A stretch of 64,000 nucleotides of DNA from Falsiroseomonas tokyonensis (GCF_019024325.1 NZ_JAFNJS010000001.1:992001-1056000); one strand, 5' to 3'. Positions 25,203 through 36,492 are shown, counted from the stretch's first letter. The notes: generated by a model from the sequence alone, not told the origin. Numbers and translations are program-made.

Positions 25203-25922
25203 TCAAGCGGCCTGGGCGCGCCCCGCGGTCGGGTCCAGGCGATAGCCGCCGCCTTCGGTGACCAGCAGGCGGGCATTGGTCGGATCGGGCTCGATCTTCT
25301 GCCGCAGGCGGTAGATATGCGTCTCCAGCGTATGCGTGGTGACGGCGCTGTTGTAGCCCCAGACCTCGTTCAGCAGGATCTGCCGCCCGACCGGCCGGCC
25401 GCCGGCGCGATAGAGGTACTTCAGGATCGCCGCTTCCTTTTCCGTCAGCCGGATCTTTCGGTTGCGGGCGGCATCCAGCAGCATCTTCGCGGAGGGGCGG
25501 AAGGTATAGGGGCCGACGCTGAAGACGGCATCCTCGGAATTGTCGAAGACGCGCAGTTGCGCGCGCAGGCGGGCCATCAGCTCCGAAACACGGAAGGGCT
25601 TGGCGATATAGTCGTTGGCGCCGGAATCCAGGCCGCGGACGATGTCCTGCTCCCCATCCGCGCCGGTCAGCATCAGGATGGGCATGCGCATCCCCTGCTT
25701 GCGCAGCCGCGCGCAGAGGTCGCGGCCATCGCCATCCGGCAGGCCGATATCGAGCACGATGGCATCGAAGCGCGCATCCTCGGCGGAGAGATGTGCCAGG
25801 GCTTCGGCGGTGCTTCCCGCCTCGGTCGCGGCGAATTCACCGTCATGCGCCAGTTGCTCCGCCAGCGTCTGCCGAAGCGCCTCGTCGTCGTCCACGACGA
25901 GGATGGGGCGTGGACCGGCCAT
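25203..25922 (-). CDS. OmpR-family two-component response regulator
   Basis: 239-residue DNA-binding response regulator. The receiver domain has the acidic pocket VVDDDE (residues 9-14), phospho-acceptor Asp58 in VLDIGLPDGDG, and the conserved lysine in YIAKPFRVSEL. The winged-helix effector domain has LTEKEAAILKYL, NEVWGYN and the recognition segment THTLETHIYRLRQKIE. The start at 25922 is preceded by GGGAGCTACC; longer starts at 25934 and 25952 are possible. No histidine kinase is adjacent (an orphan in this window). Confidence 0.9.
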   Translation of the reverse strand: MAGPRPILVVDDDEALRQTLAEQLAHDGEFAATEAGSTAEALAHLSAEDARFDAIVLDIGLPDGDGRDLCARLRKQGMRMPILMLTGADGEQDIVRGLDSGANDYIAKPFRVSELMARLRAQLRVFDNSEDAVFSVGPYTFRPSAKMLLDAARNRKIRLTEKEAAILKYLYRAGGRPVGRQILLNEVWGYNSAVTTHTLETHIYRLRQKIEPDPTNARLLVTEGGGYRLDPTAGRAQAA

Positions 25923-26210
25923 GGTAGCTCCCATATCTGTGAGGCCCGACAACGGGCCCGGGGCGGATCGGTTTCACGTCTCCGTGCCATCGCCGCCGAA
26001 ATAAATGGCGGAACGGACCGAACCCGCCGGGCGATATTGCCCTAGCGTATGCGTGATCAGCAAGCCTTGCCATGCGGGTATGACGATTTGCAGGCAAGGC
26101 AGGTCTTCTGCCGCGCTCACGCGTAATTCTTGCGGAGCGCCCCCTTTCAAACGCCTTTGGCGCGCCACATTCGGCATCGTCAATAGGCGCCACACGGAAC
26201 GCCAAATCAA

Positions 26211-27425
26211 ATGAGAAGCATGGTCCCCATCGTCTCCACGCGCCCCAACGGCGTCGATACCGTTGGCGTCAACGACGCTGGCCTGCCCGACCAGCGGGTG
26301 CTGGCCCTGCGCGCCGTCCACCGCGCCGCCAGCGAATTGCGGCGCGGCACGCCCATCCTGCTGCAGGGCCCGGAGGGGGCACTGGTGGTCGCGGCCGCCG
26401 AGACCGTCTCCGCCCGCGGCCTGACGGAACTGGCCGCCGCCGCGCGCGGGCCGGCGGTGCTGCTGCTGGCGCCGGTGCGCGCCGCGGCGGTGCTGCAGCG
26501 GCCGGTGCCGCAGGCCACGGGCGCCGCGCCGATCGGCACGGCCGCCGAGATGGGCGCTGTGGCGCTGCGGCTGTCGCCGGCCCTGCTGGACCCGGCGGCG
26601 CTGCGGTCGCTCGCCGATCCCACGGCCGAACGCCTGCTGCCCGAACAGCCCGAACGCACCGCCATGCCGCCGCAGGCCCTGCCGGCCATCGCGCTCGCCA
26701 AGCTGGCGCGGCTGCTGCCGGCGCTGGTGGTGGCCCCGGCGGCGGAGGCGGCCGCGTCGCGGCTCGACCTTCTCAGCGTGAAGGCGGCCGATGTGCTGGC
26801 CTATCCGGTCGCGGCGCCGGCCAGCCTGACGCGGGTGGCGGAGGCACGCGTGCCGCTGGAGGATGCGCCGGAGGCCCGCATCATCGCCTTCCGCGCGGCG
26901 GATGGCGGCATCGAGCACCTGGCGATCCTGGTGGACAGCGTCTCGCCGGAGGCGAGCAAGGATGCCGTGCCGCTGGTGCGGGTGCATTCCGAATGCTTCA
27001 CCGGCGACCTGCTGGGCAGCCTGCGCTGCGACTGCGGCCCGCAGCTGCGCGGCGCCATCCAGCGCATGGCGGCCGACCCGGCCGGCGGCGTGCTGCTGTA
27101 CCTCGCCCAGGAAGGGCGCGGCATCGGGCTGGTGAACAAGCTGCGCGCCTATCAGCTGCAGGACCAGGGGCTCGATACGCTCGATGCCAACCGGGCGCTG
27201 GGCTATGGCGCGGATGAGCGGAATTTCTGGGTGGCGGCGGAAATGCTGCGCGCCATCGGCGTGCCCCGCGTGCGGCTGCTGACCAACAACCCCGACAAGC
27301 TGGCCGGCCTCGCCGCCTGCGGCATCGAGGTGGAGGGGCGCGAGGCGCATCAGTTCGAGGGCAATGGCGTCAATGACGGCTACCTGGAGACCAAGGCGCG
27401 GCGCTTCGGCCATCTGCTGACCTGA
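26211..27425 (+). CDS. ribA: GTP cyclohydrolase II with N-terminal RibB-like extension
   Basis: 404-residue enzyme converting GTP to the first riboflavin intermediate. The catalytic domain occupies about residues 215-404: zinc ligands in HSECFTGDLLGSLRCDCG, then YLAQEGRGIGLVNK, and LLTNNPDKLAGL. The first 200 residues are an Ala-rich degenerate DHBP-synthase-like domain common in alphaproteobacteria and probably not catalytic. The 288-base upstream region shared with the response regulator shows no FMN riboswitch consensus. Confidence 0.9.
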   Translation: MRSMVPIVSTRPNGVDTVGVNDAGLPDQRVLALRAVHRAASELRRGTPILLQGPEGALVVAAAETVSARGLTELAAAARGPAVLLLAPVRAAAVLQRPVPQATGAAPIGTAAEMGAVALRLSPALLDPAALRSLADPTAERLLPEQPERTAMPPQALPAIALAKLARLLPALVVAPAAEAAASRLDLLSVKAADVLAYPVAAPASLTRVAEARVPLEDAPEARIIAFRAADGGIEHLAILVDSVSPEASKDAVPLVRVHSECFTGDLLGSLRCDCGPQLRGAIQRMAADPAGGVLLYLAQEGRGIGLVNKLRAYQLQDQGLDTLDANRALGYGADERNFWVAAEMLRAIGVPRVRLLTNNPDKLAGLAACGIEVEGREAHQFEGNGVNDGYLETKARRFGHLLT

Positions 27426-27452
27426 CCGGCTGCCCTGGCAGGATCGGGCCCT

Positions 27453-27477
27453 GGCACGGCGCTTGCCTCGCCGTGCC
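27453..27477. terminator. hairpin after ribA
   Basis: GGCACGGCG and CGCCGTGCC form a perfect nine-base stem with a seven-base loop, 28 bases after the ribA stop. There is no T-run, so it may be a Rho-dependent end or an mRNA-stabilising hairpin before the next gene. Confidence 0.45.
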
Positions 27478-27510
27478 GGACCGCGCCCGATGCCAAAGGA
27501 TCCACCAGCC

Positions 27511-27855
27511 ATGGAAGTCAGCGCCACGCGCGCCCCGCCCGAAATCCTGCCTCGCCTCGGGCCGGACGAGCATGTGCCGGTGCCCGGCAACTTGACCTTC
27601 GACGAGGTGATCCAGGCGCTGAACCCGCTGCATCATCTGCCGGTGGTCGGCACGATCTACCGGGCGGCGACCGGGGAGACGGTGAACCCGGCGCTCCGCG
27701 TGCTGGGCGGCGCGTTGCTGGGCGGGCCGATCGGCGCGCTGTCCTCCGCCGTCTTCGCGGCGCTGGAGCAGTTCAGCCCCACCCCCTCCGCCCCCGCGCC
27801 CGCCACCCCCCCCACCGCCCTGGCCAGCGCGCGAGGCCCCCACCGCCATGGATGA
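27511..27855 (+). CDS. conserved hypothetical protein with glycine-rich hydrophobic segment
   Basis: 114-residue protein. The core NPLHHLPVVGTIYRAATGE followed by LRVLGGALLGGPIGALSSAV is a conserved pattern in alphaproteobacterial hypothetical proteins as I recall them. The glycine-rich stretch could form a glycine-zipper membrane helix. The start at 27511 is supported by AAAGGA upstream; 27490 is an alternative. The last eight bases overlap the L,D-transpeptidase gene, so the two are translated together. Confidence 0.65.
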   Translation: MEVSATRAPPEILPRLGPDEHVPVPGNLTFDEVIQALNPLHHLPVVGTIYRAATGETVNPALRVLGGALLGGPIGALSSAVFAALEQFSPTPSAPAPATPPTALASARGPHRHG

Positions 27856-28363
27856 GCCCGGCTGGGCCCTGGTGACCCCCGATGGCCGCTTCCGCTTCGA
27901 GGGCCAGGTGCTGCGCTGCGCCCTGGGCAAGGGCGGCGTGGTGCCGGCGGAGCGCAAGCAGGAAGGCGACGGCGCCACCCCCGCCGCCCGCCTGCCGCTG
28001 CGGCGCCTGCTCTACCGCGCCGACCGCATGCCGCCGCCGCCCGGCGCGGTGCCGGTGGAACCGCTGAGCCCCGAGGATGGCTGGTGCGACGACCCCGCCG
28101 ACCGCGCCTATAACCGCCCCGTGCGCCTGCCCCATGCCGCGCGGCACGAGGCGCTGTGGCGGCAGGACGGGGTCTATGACCTGATCGGCATCCTGGGTTG
28201 GAACGACGCGCCGGTGCAGCGCGGCCGCGGCAGCGCCATCTTCCTGCATCTGGCGCGGCCGGATTTCAGCCCGACCGAGGGCTGCATCGCCCTGGCCCTG
28301 CCCGACCTGCGACAGGTTCTGGCGCGCGGGCTGCTGGGGATCGAGGTGCGGGCGGAGGGTTAG
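27848..28363 (+). CDS. L,D-transpeptidase family (YkuD) protein
   Basis: 171-residue YkuD-domain protein. The catalytic motif is HLARPDFSPTEGCIAL with His134 and Cys146, matching the family HxnSxGC signature. It lacks a signal peptide and starts directly with a strand typical of the domain (GWALVTPDGRFRF), so it belongs to the short L,D-transpeptidase/catalytic-domain-only group. Possible role in peptidoglycan or periplasmic modification, but export is not evident. Confidence 0.85.
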   Translation: MDEPGWALVTPDGRFRFEGQVLRCALGKGGVVPAERKQEGDGATPAARLPLRRLLYRADRMPPPPGAVPVEPLSPEDGWCDDPADRAYNRPVRLPHAARHEALWRQDGVYDLIGILGWNDAPVQRGRGSAIFLHLARPDFSPTEGCIALALPDLRQVLARGLLGIEVRAEG

Positions 28364-28422
28364 CGCACAAAGCCCTCTCCCCCCGACGGGGGCAGAGGGT
28401 TGGGTGAGGGGGGGCAAGCGCT
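28363..28422. repeat. dispersed C/G-rich palindrome between convergent genes
   Basis: CCCTCT with CCCCC pairs with GGGGG and AGAGGG around a three-base loop (28373-28399), followed by TTGGGTGAGGGGGG and bounded by GCGC and GCGC. It sits right after the L,D-transpeptidase stop and before the end of murJ and may serve as a two-way terminator. Member of the same family as 17397 and 55656. Confidence 0.7.
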
Positions 28423-28465
28423 TCCCGCAGTAGGCGCCCCAAGGGCGTTTCCGCAGCCCGTCAGG

Positions 28466-30001
28466 TCACCCCGAGCGCCGCCGCAGCAGCCGCGCCGCCT
28501 CCCGCAGGTCCAGCCCGCGCAACAGCTGCGCGCTGCCGAAATAGGTCACCAGCCCGGCCAGGATCAGCGCCGCAAGGCCGGCGAAGCGGGCCAGCGTGCC
28601 GGTCAGTGGAAACAGCACCGCCTCCAGCCCCAGCAGCACGCCCGCCATCACCGCGGCGGCCGCCAGCAGCCGCGGCGCGCGCCGGCGCAGCCGGCGGTCC
28701 AGCACCAGCTGGCGCCGCCGGGTCAGCAGCAGGCCCAGCACCGCCACATTCACCCAGGCGGCGATGGAGGTGGCCAGCGCAATGCCGACATGCGCCAGCA
28801 CCGGGATCAAGGCGAGGTTCAGCGCCAGGTTCAGCGCCACGATGCCGAGCCCCACCTTCACCGGCGTGGCCGTGTCGCCGCGGGCGAAAAAGCCCGGGGT
28901 CAGCGCCTTCACCAGCACGAAGGCCGGCAGGCCGATGGCGCCCGCCACCAGCGCCGCCGCGGTGGCGGAGGCCGCCTGGGCATCGAAAAGCCCGCGCTGG
29001 AACAGGGTGGCGATGATCGGGCCGGCGGTCACCGCCATGGCCAGCGCCGCCGGCAAAGCGAAGGCCAGCGACAGCTCGATGGCGCGGTTCTGGCTGCGAT
29101 GCGCCTCCAGCTTCCGTCCGGTGCGCAACTGCCGCGCCAGAAGCGGCAGCAGGGCGGTGCCCACCGCGGCGCCGATCACCCCCAGCGGCAGCTGCGCCAC
29201 CCGGTCCGCGTAATACAGGTAGCTGACCGCCCCCGCCGGCAGCATCGAGGCCAGCACCACGTCGATCGCGAGATTCAGCTGCGTCACCCCGGCACCGAAC
29301 AGCCCGGGGATCATCCGCCGCAGCACCGCCCGCACATCCGGCGTGAGCCGCGGCACGGACAGCGGATTGATCGCCATCCCCGCCGCCCGCACCGCCCAGA
29401 GTAGCAGGAGCAGCTGCGCGATGCCGGAGGCCATGACACCCCAGGCCAGCGCATGGCCGGCAGTGGCCACATAGGGCGTCAGCCCCAGCAGCGCCGCCAT
29501 GGAGATCAGGTTGAACAGCACCGGCGTCGCCGCCGCCGCGCCGAAGCGGTTCATGCCGTTCAGCACGCCGGAGACCAGCGCCGCCAGGCAGATGAACAGC
29601 AGATAGGGGAAAGTGATGCGCGTCAGCTCGATCGCCAGCGCCAGCCTTTCCCCGCTGAAGCCCGGCGCCAGCACGAACAGGAGCTGCGGCATGAAGACCA
29701 TGCCCAAAATCACCAGGCAGGCCAGCCAGATCGACATCAGCCCGGCCAGGGAATTGGCCAGGGCGCGTGCCTTGGCCGGCCCGTCCAGCGCGAAGCTGCC
29801 GGCGAAGGCGGGCACGAAGGCGGCATTGAAGGCGCCCTCCCCGAACAGGCGCCGGAACAGGTTGGGCAGCTTCAGCGCGATGAAGAAGGCATCCGCCACC
29901 GGCCCGGCCCCCAGCCGGGCGGCGATCAGCATATCCCGGGCGAAGCCGAGGATGCGGCTCGCCATGGTCCAGCCGCCGACGGTGAAGACGCTGCGTAGCA
30001 T
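28466..30001 (-). CDS. murJ: lipid II flippase MurJ
   Basis: 511-residue, 14-helix MOP-superfamily protein that flips lipid II for peptidoglycan synthesis. Signatures: [19 protein letters not shown] near the start, the essential charged motif [20 protein letters not shown], and LLPLLARQL. The conserved arginines of the cavity are present. Length is typical. It is divergent from a small membrane protein and chemoreceptor pair, with 105 bases between. Confidence 0.95.
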   Translation of the reverse strand: MLRSVFTVGGWTMASRILGFARDMLIAARLGAGPVADAFFIALKLPNLFRRLFGEGAFNAAFVPAFAGSFALDGPAKARALANSLAGLMSIWLACLVILGMVFMPQLLFVLAPGFSGERLALAIELTRITFPYLLFICLAALVSGVLNGMNRFGAAAATPVLFNLISMAALLGLTPYVATAGHALAWGVMASGIAQLLLLLWAVRAAGMAINPLSVPRLTPDVRAVLRRMIPGLFGAGVTQLNLAIDVVLASMLPAGAVSYLYYADRVAQLPLGVIGAAVGTALLPLLARQLRTGRKLEAHRSQNRAIELSLAFALPAALAMAVTAGPIIATLFQRGLFDAQAASATAAALVAGAIGLPAFVLVKALTPGFFARGDTATPVKVGLGIVALNLALNLALIPVLAHVGIALATSIAAWVNVAVLGLLLTRRRQLVLDRRLRRRAPRLLAAAAVMAGVLLGLEAVLFPLTGTLARFAGLAALILAGLVTYFGSAQLLRGLDLREAARLLRRRSG

Positions 30002-30106
30002 CCAGCCTGTGTAGGCCGGAACGCAGCCCGCGTGAATCGGCCGCCGCGCCGCCGGCGGAGTTAAGCCCGCATTGTTGCCTTGCAGGCAGAATGGGGGCCA
30101 TCAGCC

Positions 30107-30460
30107 ATGCCAGACCTCCGCCGTCACCTCACCCAGCTGCTGCCGGTGTTGATGCTGCTGCTCGCGACCGCGGTCCTGGGATGGGCGCAGGCGCGGCCGC
30201 GGCCGGACCAGCCGCTGGCCCTGTTCTTCCCGCCCGGCGTCGCGGAAACGGCCGCCCTGCTGCAGGTCCTGGCCGCGCCCGGCTGGGACCCGATCGCGAT
30301 CCGCCGCCTGGGGCCCTTCACCCTGGCGCTGGTCGCGCCGAACACCCCAGGCTCCGCCGGCCCGGCCCCGCAAGGCGCCTGGCTGGTCCTGCCCGCCATC
30401 GGCCGCGCGCCCTGCGCCGCCGCCAACCTCGCTTTGGACATGGGAAGACCTCTTTCATGA
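30107..30460 (+). CDS. small membrane-anchored hypothetical protein
   Basis: 117-residue protein with one N-terminal helix ([17 protein letters not shown]) that is either a signal peptide or an anchor. The rest ([19 protein letters not shown], then [11 protein letters not shown]) looks like a small alpha/beta domain with one cysteine near the C-terminus. Its stop overlaps the chemoreceptor start (ATGA), so the two genes are probably an operon and this may be an accessory of that receptor. No family recognised. Confidence 0.6.
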   Translation: MPDLRRHLTQLLPVLMLLLATAVLGWAQARPRPDQPLALFFPPGVAETAALLQVLAAPGWDPIAIRRLGPFTLALVAPNTPGSAGPAPQGAWLVLPAIGRAPCAAANLALDMGRPLS

Positions 30461-31917
30461 ACCTGGACCGGATTCGCCGCAGCAGCGCGCGGGCCCTGCT
30501 GTGGCTGCTCGGCGCCCTGGCGCTGGCCGCCCTGCCGCTGGCCTGGCTCTCCGGCGGCGGCAGCGCCGAGATCTGGGGCGGCGGCGGGCTCGCCGCCCTG
30601 GCCGCGGCCGCCGCCCTCGGCCTCGGCGCGCGCGACGCCACCGCGCCGGTCGCGCGGCAGATGATCGCGGTGGCGCTGATGGTGCAGGTCTCGGTGCTGG
30701 TCTGGGTGGCCCCGGCCTGGCTGCGCACGGATATGCACATGGCCTATTTCGCGGCGCTGGCCATGCTGGCCGGGCTGGTGGACCGGCGCGCCATCATCCT
30801 CGGCACCCTGGCGGTCGCGCTGCACCATACCGTGCTGAACGAGCTGGCCCCGATGGCCGTCTTCGGCGGCGAGGGTACGCTGGGACGCGTCGCGCTGCAT
30901 GCCGTGATCCTGGTGGCGGAAGCGGCGGCGCTGCTGCTGGTGCTGACCTGCCTGGAAGGCGCCGCCGCCGCCGCCCAGGCCGCTCAGGCGGAAAACGAGG
31001 CCGCCCTGGCGCGGGAGGAAGCCGAGCGCACGCGGAAGGAGGCCGAGAAGGCCGAGGCCGCCCGCCAGGCGCGCGAGGGACGCATGGCCCTCGCCGCACA
31101 GGTGGAAGGCGAGATCGGCGCCTGCAGCAGCCAGCTCAGCGCCGCGGCGCGGGAGCTGGGCGCGGCGTCGGATGGCCTGGCCGAGGCCGCCCGCAACGGC
31201 GCCGGGGCGACGCAGGCCGCCGCCACGGCCACCGGCGAAGCGGCCCAGGATGTGCAGACCGTGGCCGCGGCGACGGAGGAACTGGCGGCCTCGGTGCAGG
31301 AAGTGACGCGGCAGGTGGCCAGCGCCGCCGGCGTCGCCCGCAGCGTCGCCGATCGCGCCCGCAACACGGATGCCATCGTCACCGGCCTGTCCGAGAGCGC
31401 CGGCCGGATCCATGAGGTGGTGCGCCTGATCGGCGCCATCGCCAGCCAGACCAACCTGCTGGCGCTGAATGCGACGATCGAGGCCGCCCGCGCCGGCGAA
31501 GCCGGCAAGGGCTTCGCCGTGGTGGCCGGAGAGGTGAAGGCGCTGGCCGCCCAGACCGCACAGGCGACGGAGGAAATCGGCCGCCAGGCCGGCGGCATCG
31601 AGACCGCGACCAGCGAGGCGGTGCAGGCGATCCGCGGCATCGTCCAGGTGGTGGCGGAGCTGGAGGAGGTCTCCGCCGCCATGGCCACGGCCGTGCAGGA
31701 ACAGGGCAGCGCCACCCAGGACATCGCCCGCACCGCGCAACGCGTGGCGCAAAGCACGGAACGCGCCGCCGGCGCGGTGGGCCATGCGGAAGGCGCGATC
31801 GGCGCCACGACCCGCGCGGTGGAACAGCTGGAAGCCACCGCGCGGACGCTGGACGGCAGCGCCGCCTCGCTCCGCGCCTCGCTGCAGGCGACGGTGGCCG
31901 GGCTGAGGGCGGGCTGA
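30457..31917 (+). CDS. methyl-accepting chemotaxis protein with polytopic membrane sensor
   Basis: 486-residue chemoreceptor. Residues 1-170 hold about six membrane helices instead of the usual two plus a periplasmic domain, including a histidine-bearing helix pair ([15 protein letters not shown] and [12 protein letters not shown]). No HAMP domain follows; a charged coiled coil (about 175-215) leads directly to the signalling domain. The hairpin tip is complete ([15 protein letters not shown] then [15 protein letters not shown]), so it can bind CheA/CheW. No other chemotaxis genes are nearby. Confidence 0.88.
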   Translation: MNLDRIRRSSARALLWLLGALALAALPLAWLSGGGSAEIWGGGGLAALAAAAALGLGARDATAPVARQMIAVALMVQVSVLVWVAPAWLRTDMHMAYFAALAMLAGLVDRRAIILGTLAVALHHTVLNELAPMAVFGGEGTLGRVALHAVILVAEAAALLLVLTCLEGAAAAAQAAQAENEAALAREEAERTRKEAEKAEAARQAREGRMALAAQVEGEIGACSSQLSAAARELGAASDGLAEAARNGAGATQAAATATGEAAQDVQTVAAATEELAASVQEVTRQVASAAGVARSVADRARNTDAIVTGLSESAGRIHEVVRLIGAIASQTNLLALNATIEAARAGEAGKGFAVVAGEVKALAAQTAQATEEIGRQAGGIETATSEAVQAIRGIVQVVAELEEVSAAMATAVQEQGSATQDIARTAQRVAQSTERAAGAVGHAEGAIGATTRAVEQLEATARTLDGSAASLRASLQATVAGLRAG

Positions 31918-31960
31918 GCGAAGGGTGGGCTGGGCTGAGGGCGGGCGCGGGCTTCAAGTC

Positions 31961-31989
31961 CTTGCCGCGCCCCGCCCGGACGCCTAGGT
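31961..31989 (+). promoter_or_regulatory. possible heat-shock (RpoH-type) promoter upstream of grpE
   Basis: CTTG (31961-31964) and CCTAGGT (31983-31989) lie with an 18-base spacer, loosely like alphaproteobacterial RpoH sites, 48 bases before the grpE ATG. This is a weak match to a degenerate motif. Confidence 0.25.
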
Positions 31990-32036
31990 GAAGGCGAGCA
32001 GGCCGACACCACCTCGCGAGTCAGAACACCCGATCC

Positions 32037-32645
32037 ATGAGCGATACCCAGGATACGCCGACCCCGGCCGAGAACGCCGCGGCCGCAAACCCGAGCACGG
32101 GCCAGACGACCGACCATGCCAAGGGCGCGGATGCCTCCGCGCAGCCCGGCGCCGAAACCCCGCCGATGACCGAAGCCGAGCGCATCGCGGCCCTGGAAGC
32201 CGAAGTCATCCAGATGCGCGACAAATGGCTGCGCTCCGAAGCCGAAATGCAGAACCTGCGCGCCCGCACCAAGCGCGAGACCGAGGACGCACGCCTCTAC
32301 GCCGTGCAGAAATTCGCCCGCGACGTGGTGGAAACCGCCGAAAACCTGCGCCGCGGCCTGGACAGCCTGCCGCCGGCCGCAGAGGACGAGCCGGAACTGC
32401 TGGGCAAGCTGCGCGGCGGCTTCGAAGGGGTGGAACGTGCCTTCGTCACCATGCTCGAGCGCCACGGCATCGCCCGCGTGGAAGCCCAGGGCAAGACCTT
32501 CGACCCGGAACTGCACCAGGCCATGGCCGAACAACCGGCCCCCGAAGGCACCGAACCCGGCACCATCATCCAGGCCTGGACCCCCGCCTGGACCCTCCAC
32601 GGCCGCCTGCTGAAGCCGGCGATGGTGGTCGTGGCCGGCAAGTAG
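32037..32645 (+). CDS. grpE: nucleotide exchange factor GrpE
   Basis: 202-residue GrpE, which releases ADP from DnaK. The acidic, disordered N-terminus is followed by the long helix (EAEVIQMRDKWLRSEAEMQN then ARTKRETEDARLYA) and the beta-domain with GKTFDPELHQAM and GTIIQAWTPAWTLHGRLLKPA. Length and order are standard. It is separated from dnaK by the DUF3422 gene on the other strand, so it has its own promoter. Confidence 0.95.
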   Translation: MSDTQDTPTPAENAAAANPSTGQTTDHAKGADASAQPGAETPPMTEAERIAALEAEVIQMRDKWLRSEAEMQNLRARTKRETEDARLYAVQKFARDVVETAENLRRGLDSLPPAAEDEPELLGKLRGGFEGVERAFVTMLERHGIARVEAQGKTFDPELHQAMAEQPAPEGTEPGTIIQAWTPAWTLHGRLLKPAMVVVAGK

Positions 32646-32667
32646 CGCGCGTCGCGCTGGTGGTTCA

Positions 32668-32860
32668 CGAGGGGCTTTGCCCCTCGCGCTCCCCACCAGA
32701 GGGCTCGCCCTCTGGACACCCTTTCAGGGACAGGTTGGAGGAGGGGCCTGCGGGCCTTTGCGATCCGCGGGCGCGCCGGCCCCTCCTCCAACCTGTCCCT
32801 CAGGGCATGGGTTCAAAGGGCCAAAGCCCTTTGTGGGGGGTGCCGGGGGGCAAAGCCCCC
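32668..32860. repeat. cluster of five inverted repeats downstream of grpE
   Basis: In order: CGAGGGGC/GCCCCTCG with TTT loop (32668-32686), CCAGAGGG/CCCTCTGG (32696-32715), a 23-base perfect inverted repeat with arms at 32726-32748 and 32778-32800 around a 29-base loop, CAAAGGGC/GCCCTTTG (32814-32833), and GGGGGC/GCCCCC with AAA loop (near 32845-32860). They fill most of the 230-base gap between convergent grpE and the DUF3422 gene. This may be a bidirectional transcription end or an array of repeat elements. Confidence 0.75.
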
Positions 32861-32875
32861 TGGCGAGCACGAGCA

Positions 32876-34171
32876 TCACCCGCGCCGCGCCGACTTCGCC
32901 AGCTTCCGCCGTTGGCGGCGCACGCGGATCCAGACCAGGCCGGCGATGACGGGCACCAGGGCGGCCAGGATGATGTCGAGGCGCAGTGGGCCCCAGGGCA
33001 GGGGTTTCAGCGCGTAGCCGGCGAGGGACAGCACGTAGTAGCTGATGCCGGCGACGGAGAGGCCTTCGACGGTTTCCTGCAGGCGGAGCTGGGCGCGGCC
33101 GGTCTCGGCCATGGCGGCCAGCAGTTTCTGCGTTTGCGCCTCCTGCGCCACCGCAACGCGGGCGCGCAAAAGGTCCACGGCGCGGCCGCAGCGGACGGAG
33201 AGTGCGGCGGTGCGGGTGCCGGTGGCCTGGATGGTGGCGAGTGCCGGGTCCAGCCGGCGTTCCAGGTATTCCGTCAGGGTGGGCAGGCCGTGCAGCCGTT
33301 CTTCCCGCAGCACCTGGAGGCGGCGGCCGACCAGGGCGTGGTAGGCATGGGCGGCGGAGAAGCGGTCCGCCGTTGCATTGGCGATCTGTTCGATGCCGGT
33401 GGCGAGTTCGGAGAGTTCCTCCAGCGCCTCCCGTTCCGCTTCCAGCTCCTCCAGCCCCGAGAGGCGGGAGGAGAGGGAGGCCAGGCGGTCCGAGGCGCGG
33501 GCTAGTTCACCGGCGGCGGCGCGGGCGGGTGGCAGGGCCAGCAGGGCGAAAAGCCGGTAGGTCTCGATCTCCCACAGCGCCTGGGCCAGGCGGCCGGCGA
33601 GGGCCGGGGTCAGGCCGTGGTCCTGCAGCAGGATGCGGGTGAAGCCGTCCGGGCCGAGCCGGAAGTCGGTCCAGGCGGTGGCGGCGCCGCCGGAGAGGCT
33701 GGCGCCGGCCAGGCCATCCGGGGCGAAGCAGCCCGGGGGCGGGGCTTCGTCCTCTCCGGCGGTGGGCAGCACGGCGATATGGGCGGCGACCAGGGTGCGG
33801 CCGGGCAGGGCGGCCAGCCAGTCGGTCGGCACCGCGGCGATGGCGGTGAAGGCGAAGGGGTCGTCCGGGTGGTCGGACAGGCCGGGGCGCAGGAAGGTCC
33901 AGCCGTCGAATTCGGTATGCCGTTCGTAGCGCAGCCGGAAGACGCCAAAATCGGCCAGCACGAAATCGGCGCCGGGGGCCGGGGGTGTCACCCCGTAGCG
34001 GCGGCAGAGGCTGGCGAGGTGGGCGACGCCCGCCCCGCGGTCAGCGCCGGAGTCCCCGGACAGGGCCAGCCGGCTGATCGCGACCGGCGTCTGCAGCGGC
34101 AGGGGCGGGCGGGCGTGGAGTTCGCCCGTCAGCACATCGCGCTGCGGGTGGGGGGGGAGGTGCTGGATCAT
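32876..34171 (-). CDS. DUF3422 family membrane protein
   Basis: 431-residue protein of the DUF3422 family, function unknown. The N-terminus HPQRDVLTGELHARPPLPL is the family signature. A long helical region (about 190-370, rich in Glu/Arg/Leu, coiled-coil-like) follows, and the C-terminus has two membrane helices (YYVLSLAGYALKPL and IILAALVPVIAGLVWIRV). The ATG at 34171 is where homology begins; the upstream frame overlaps the dnaK control region. Relatives are annotated only as hypothetical membrane proteins. Confidence 0.82.
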   Translation of the reverse strand: MIQHLPPHPQRDVLTGELHARPPLPLQTPVAISRLALSGDSGADRGAGVAHLASLCRRYGVTPPAPGADFVLADFGVFRLRYERHTEFDGWTFLRPGLSDHPDDPFAFTAIAAVPTDWLAALPGRTLVAAHIAVLPTAGEDEAPPPGCFAPDGLAGASLSGGAATAWTDFRLGPDGFTRILLQDHGLTPALAGRLAQALWEIETYRLFALLALPPARAAAGELARASDRLASLSSRLSGLEELEAEREALEELSELATGIEQIANATADRFSAAHAYHALVGRRLQVLREERLHGLPTLTEYLERRLDPALATIQATGTRTAALSVRCGRAVDLLRARVAVAQEAQTQKLLAAMAETGRAQLRLQETVEGLSVAGISYYVLSLAGYALKPLPWGPLRLDIILAALVPVIAGLVWIRVRRQRRKLAKSARRG

Positions 34172-34277
34172 GTCGTTGTGGCACCTTACCCAGGTGCCGG
34201 GGGCCAGGAACAGCGGATTGCGCGGTTTCGTCGCGGCGGAATCGCGAGTCTTTCCAAAGCTTGCGCCCGCCGCGGGT

Positions 34278-34306
34278 CTTGTTCCCTGCGCCCGGCCTGA
34301 ATACAT
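34278..34306 (+). promoter_or_regulatory. possible heat-shock promoter of dnaK
   Basis: CTTGTTC (34278-34284) and GAATACAT (34299-34306) resemble a degenerate RpoH site in the 292-base gap between DUF3422 and dnaK. A hairpin ACCGGGG/CCCCGGT follows near 34321-34338 in what would be the leader, and AGGAGA precedes the dnaK start. Assignment is tentative. Confidence 0.28.
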
Positions 34307-34463
34307 GACGGCAGCGCGGCGACCGGGGGCTTCCCCGGTTCGGCCGCAGGACAACCCACCCCGCATCCGTCACGGATCATGGGGGCGGGTGCGGTGCCGA
34401 AGGGTTTCCGGGGTAGCCGGGCCCATGGGCCGTGCCCGTCCGCCGCACAGGAGATAGACTCGG

Positions 34464-36392
<1,929 letters not shown>

Positions 36393-36423
36393 CGCCGGGC
36401 CTCTTCCGGACTGAATGAGCGGC

Positions 36424-36451
36424 GCGCCCGGCTTCGCAAGAAGTCGGGCGC
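36424..36451 (+). other. dnaK-dnaJ intercistronic hairpin with GCAA tetraloop
   Basis: GCGCCCGGCTTC and GAAGTCGGGCGC form a 12-base stem (one G-U pair) closed by GCAA, a GNRA loop, 32 bases after the dnaK stop. Intercistronic hairpins at this place are known in other bacteria to tune the DnaK to DnaJ ratio; here that is inference. Confidence 0.65.
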
Positions 36452-36492
36452 TGCCATGTTGACCACGCCGCCCCGCGAGGACCTACGGGACC

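Noticed and set aside
25953-26210. FMN riboswitch before ribA and a 69-residue ORF at 26005-26214
   Set aside because: No AGGGTGCA/FMN-core sequence occurs. The short ORF has no ribosome site or recognisable domain and runs into the ribA start.
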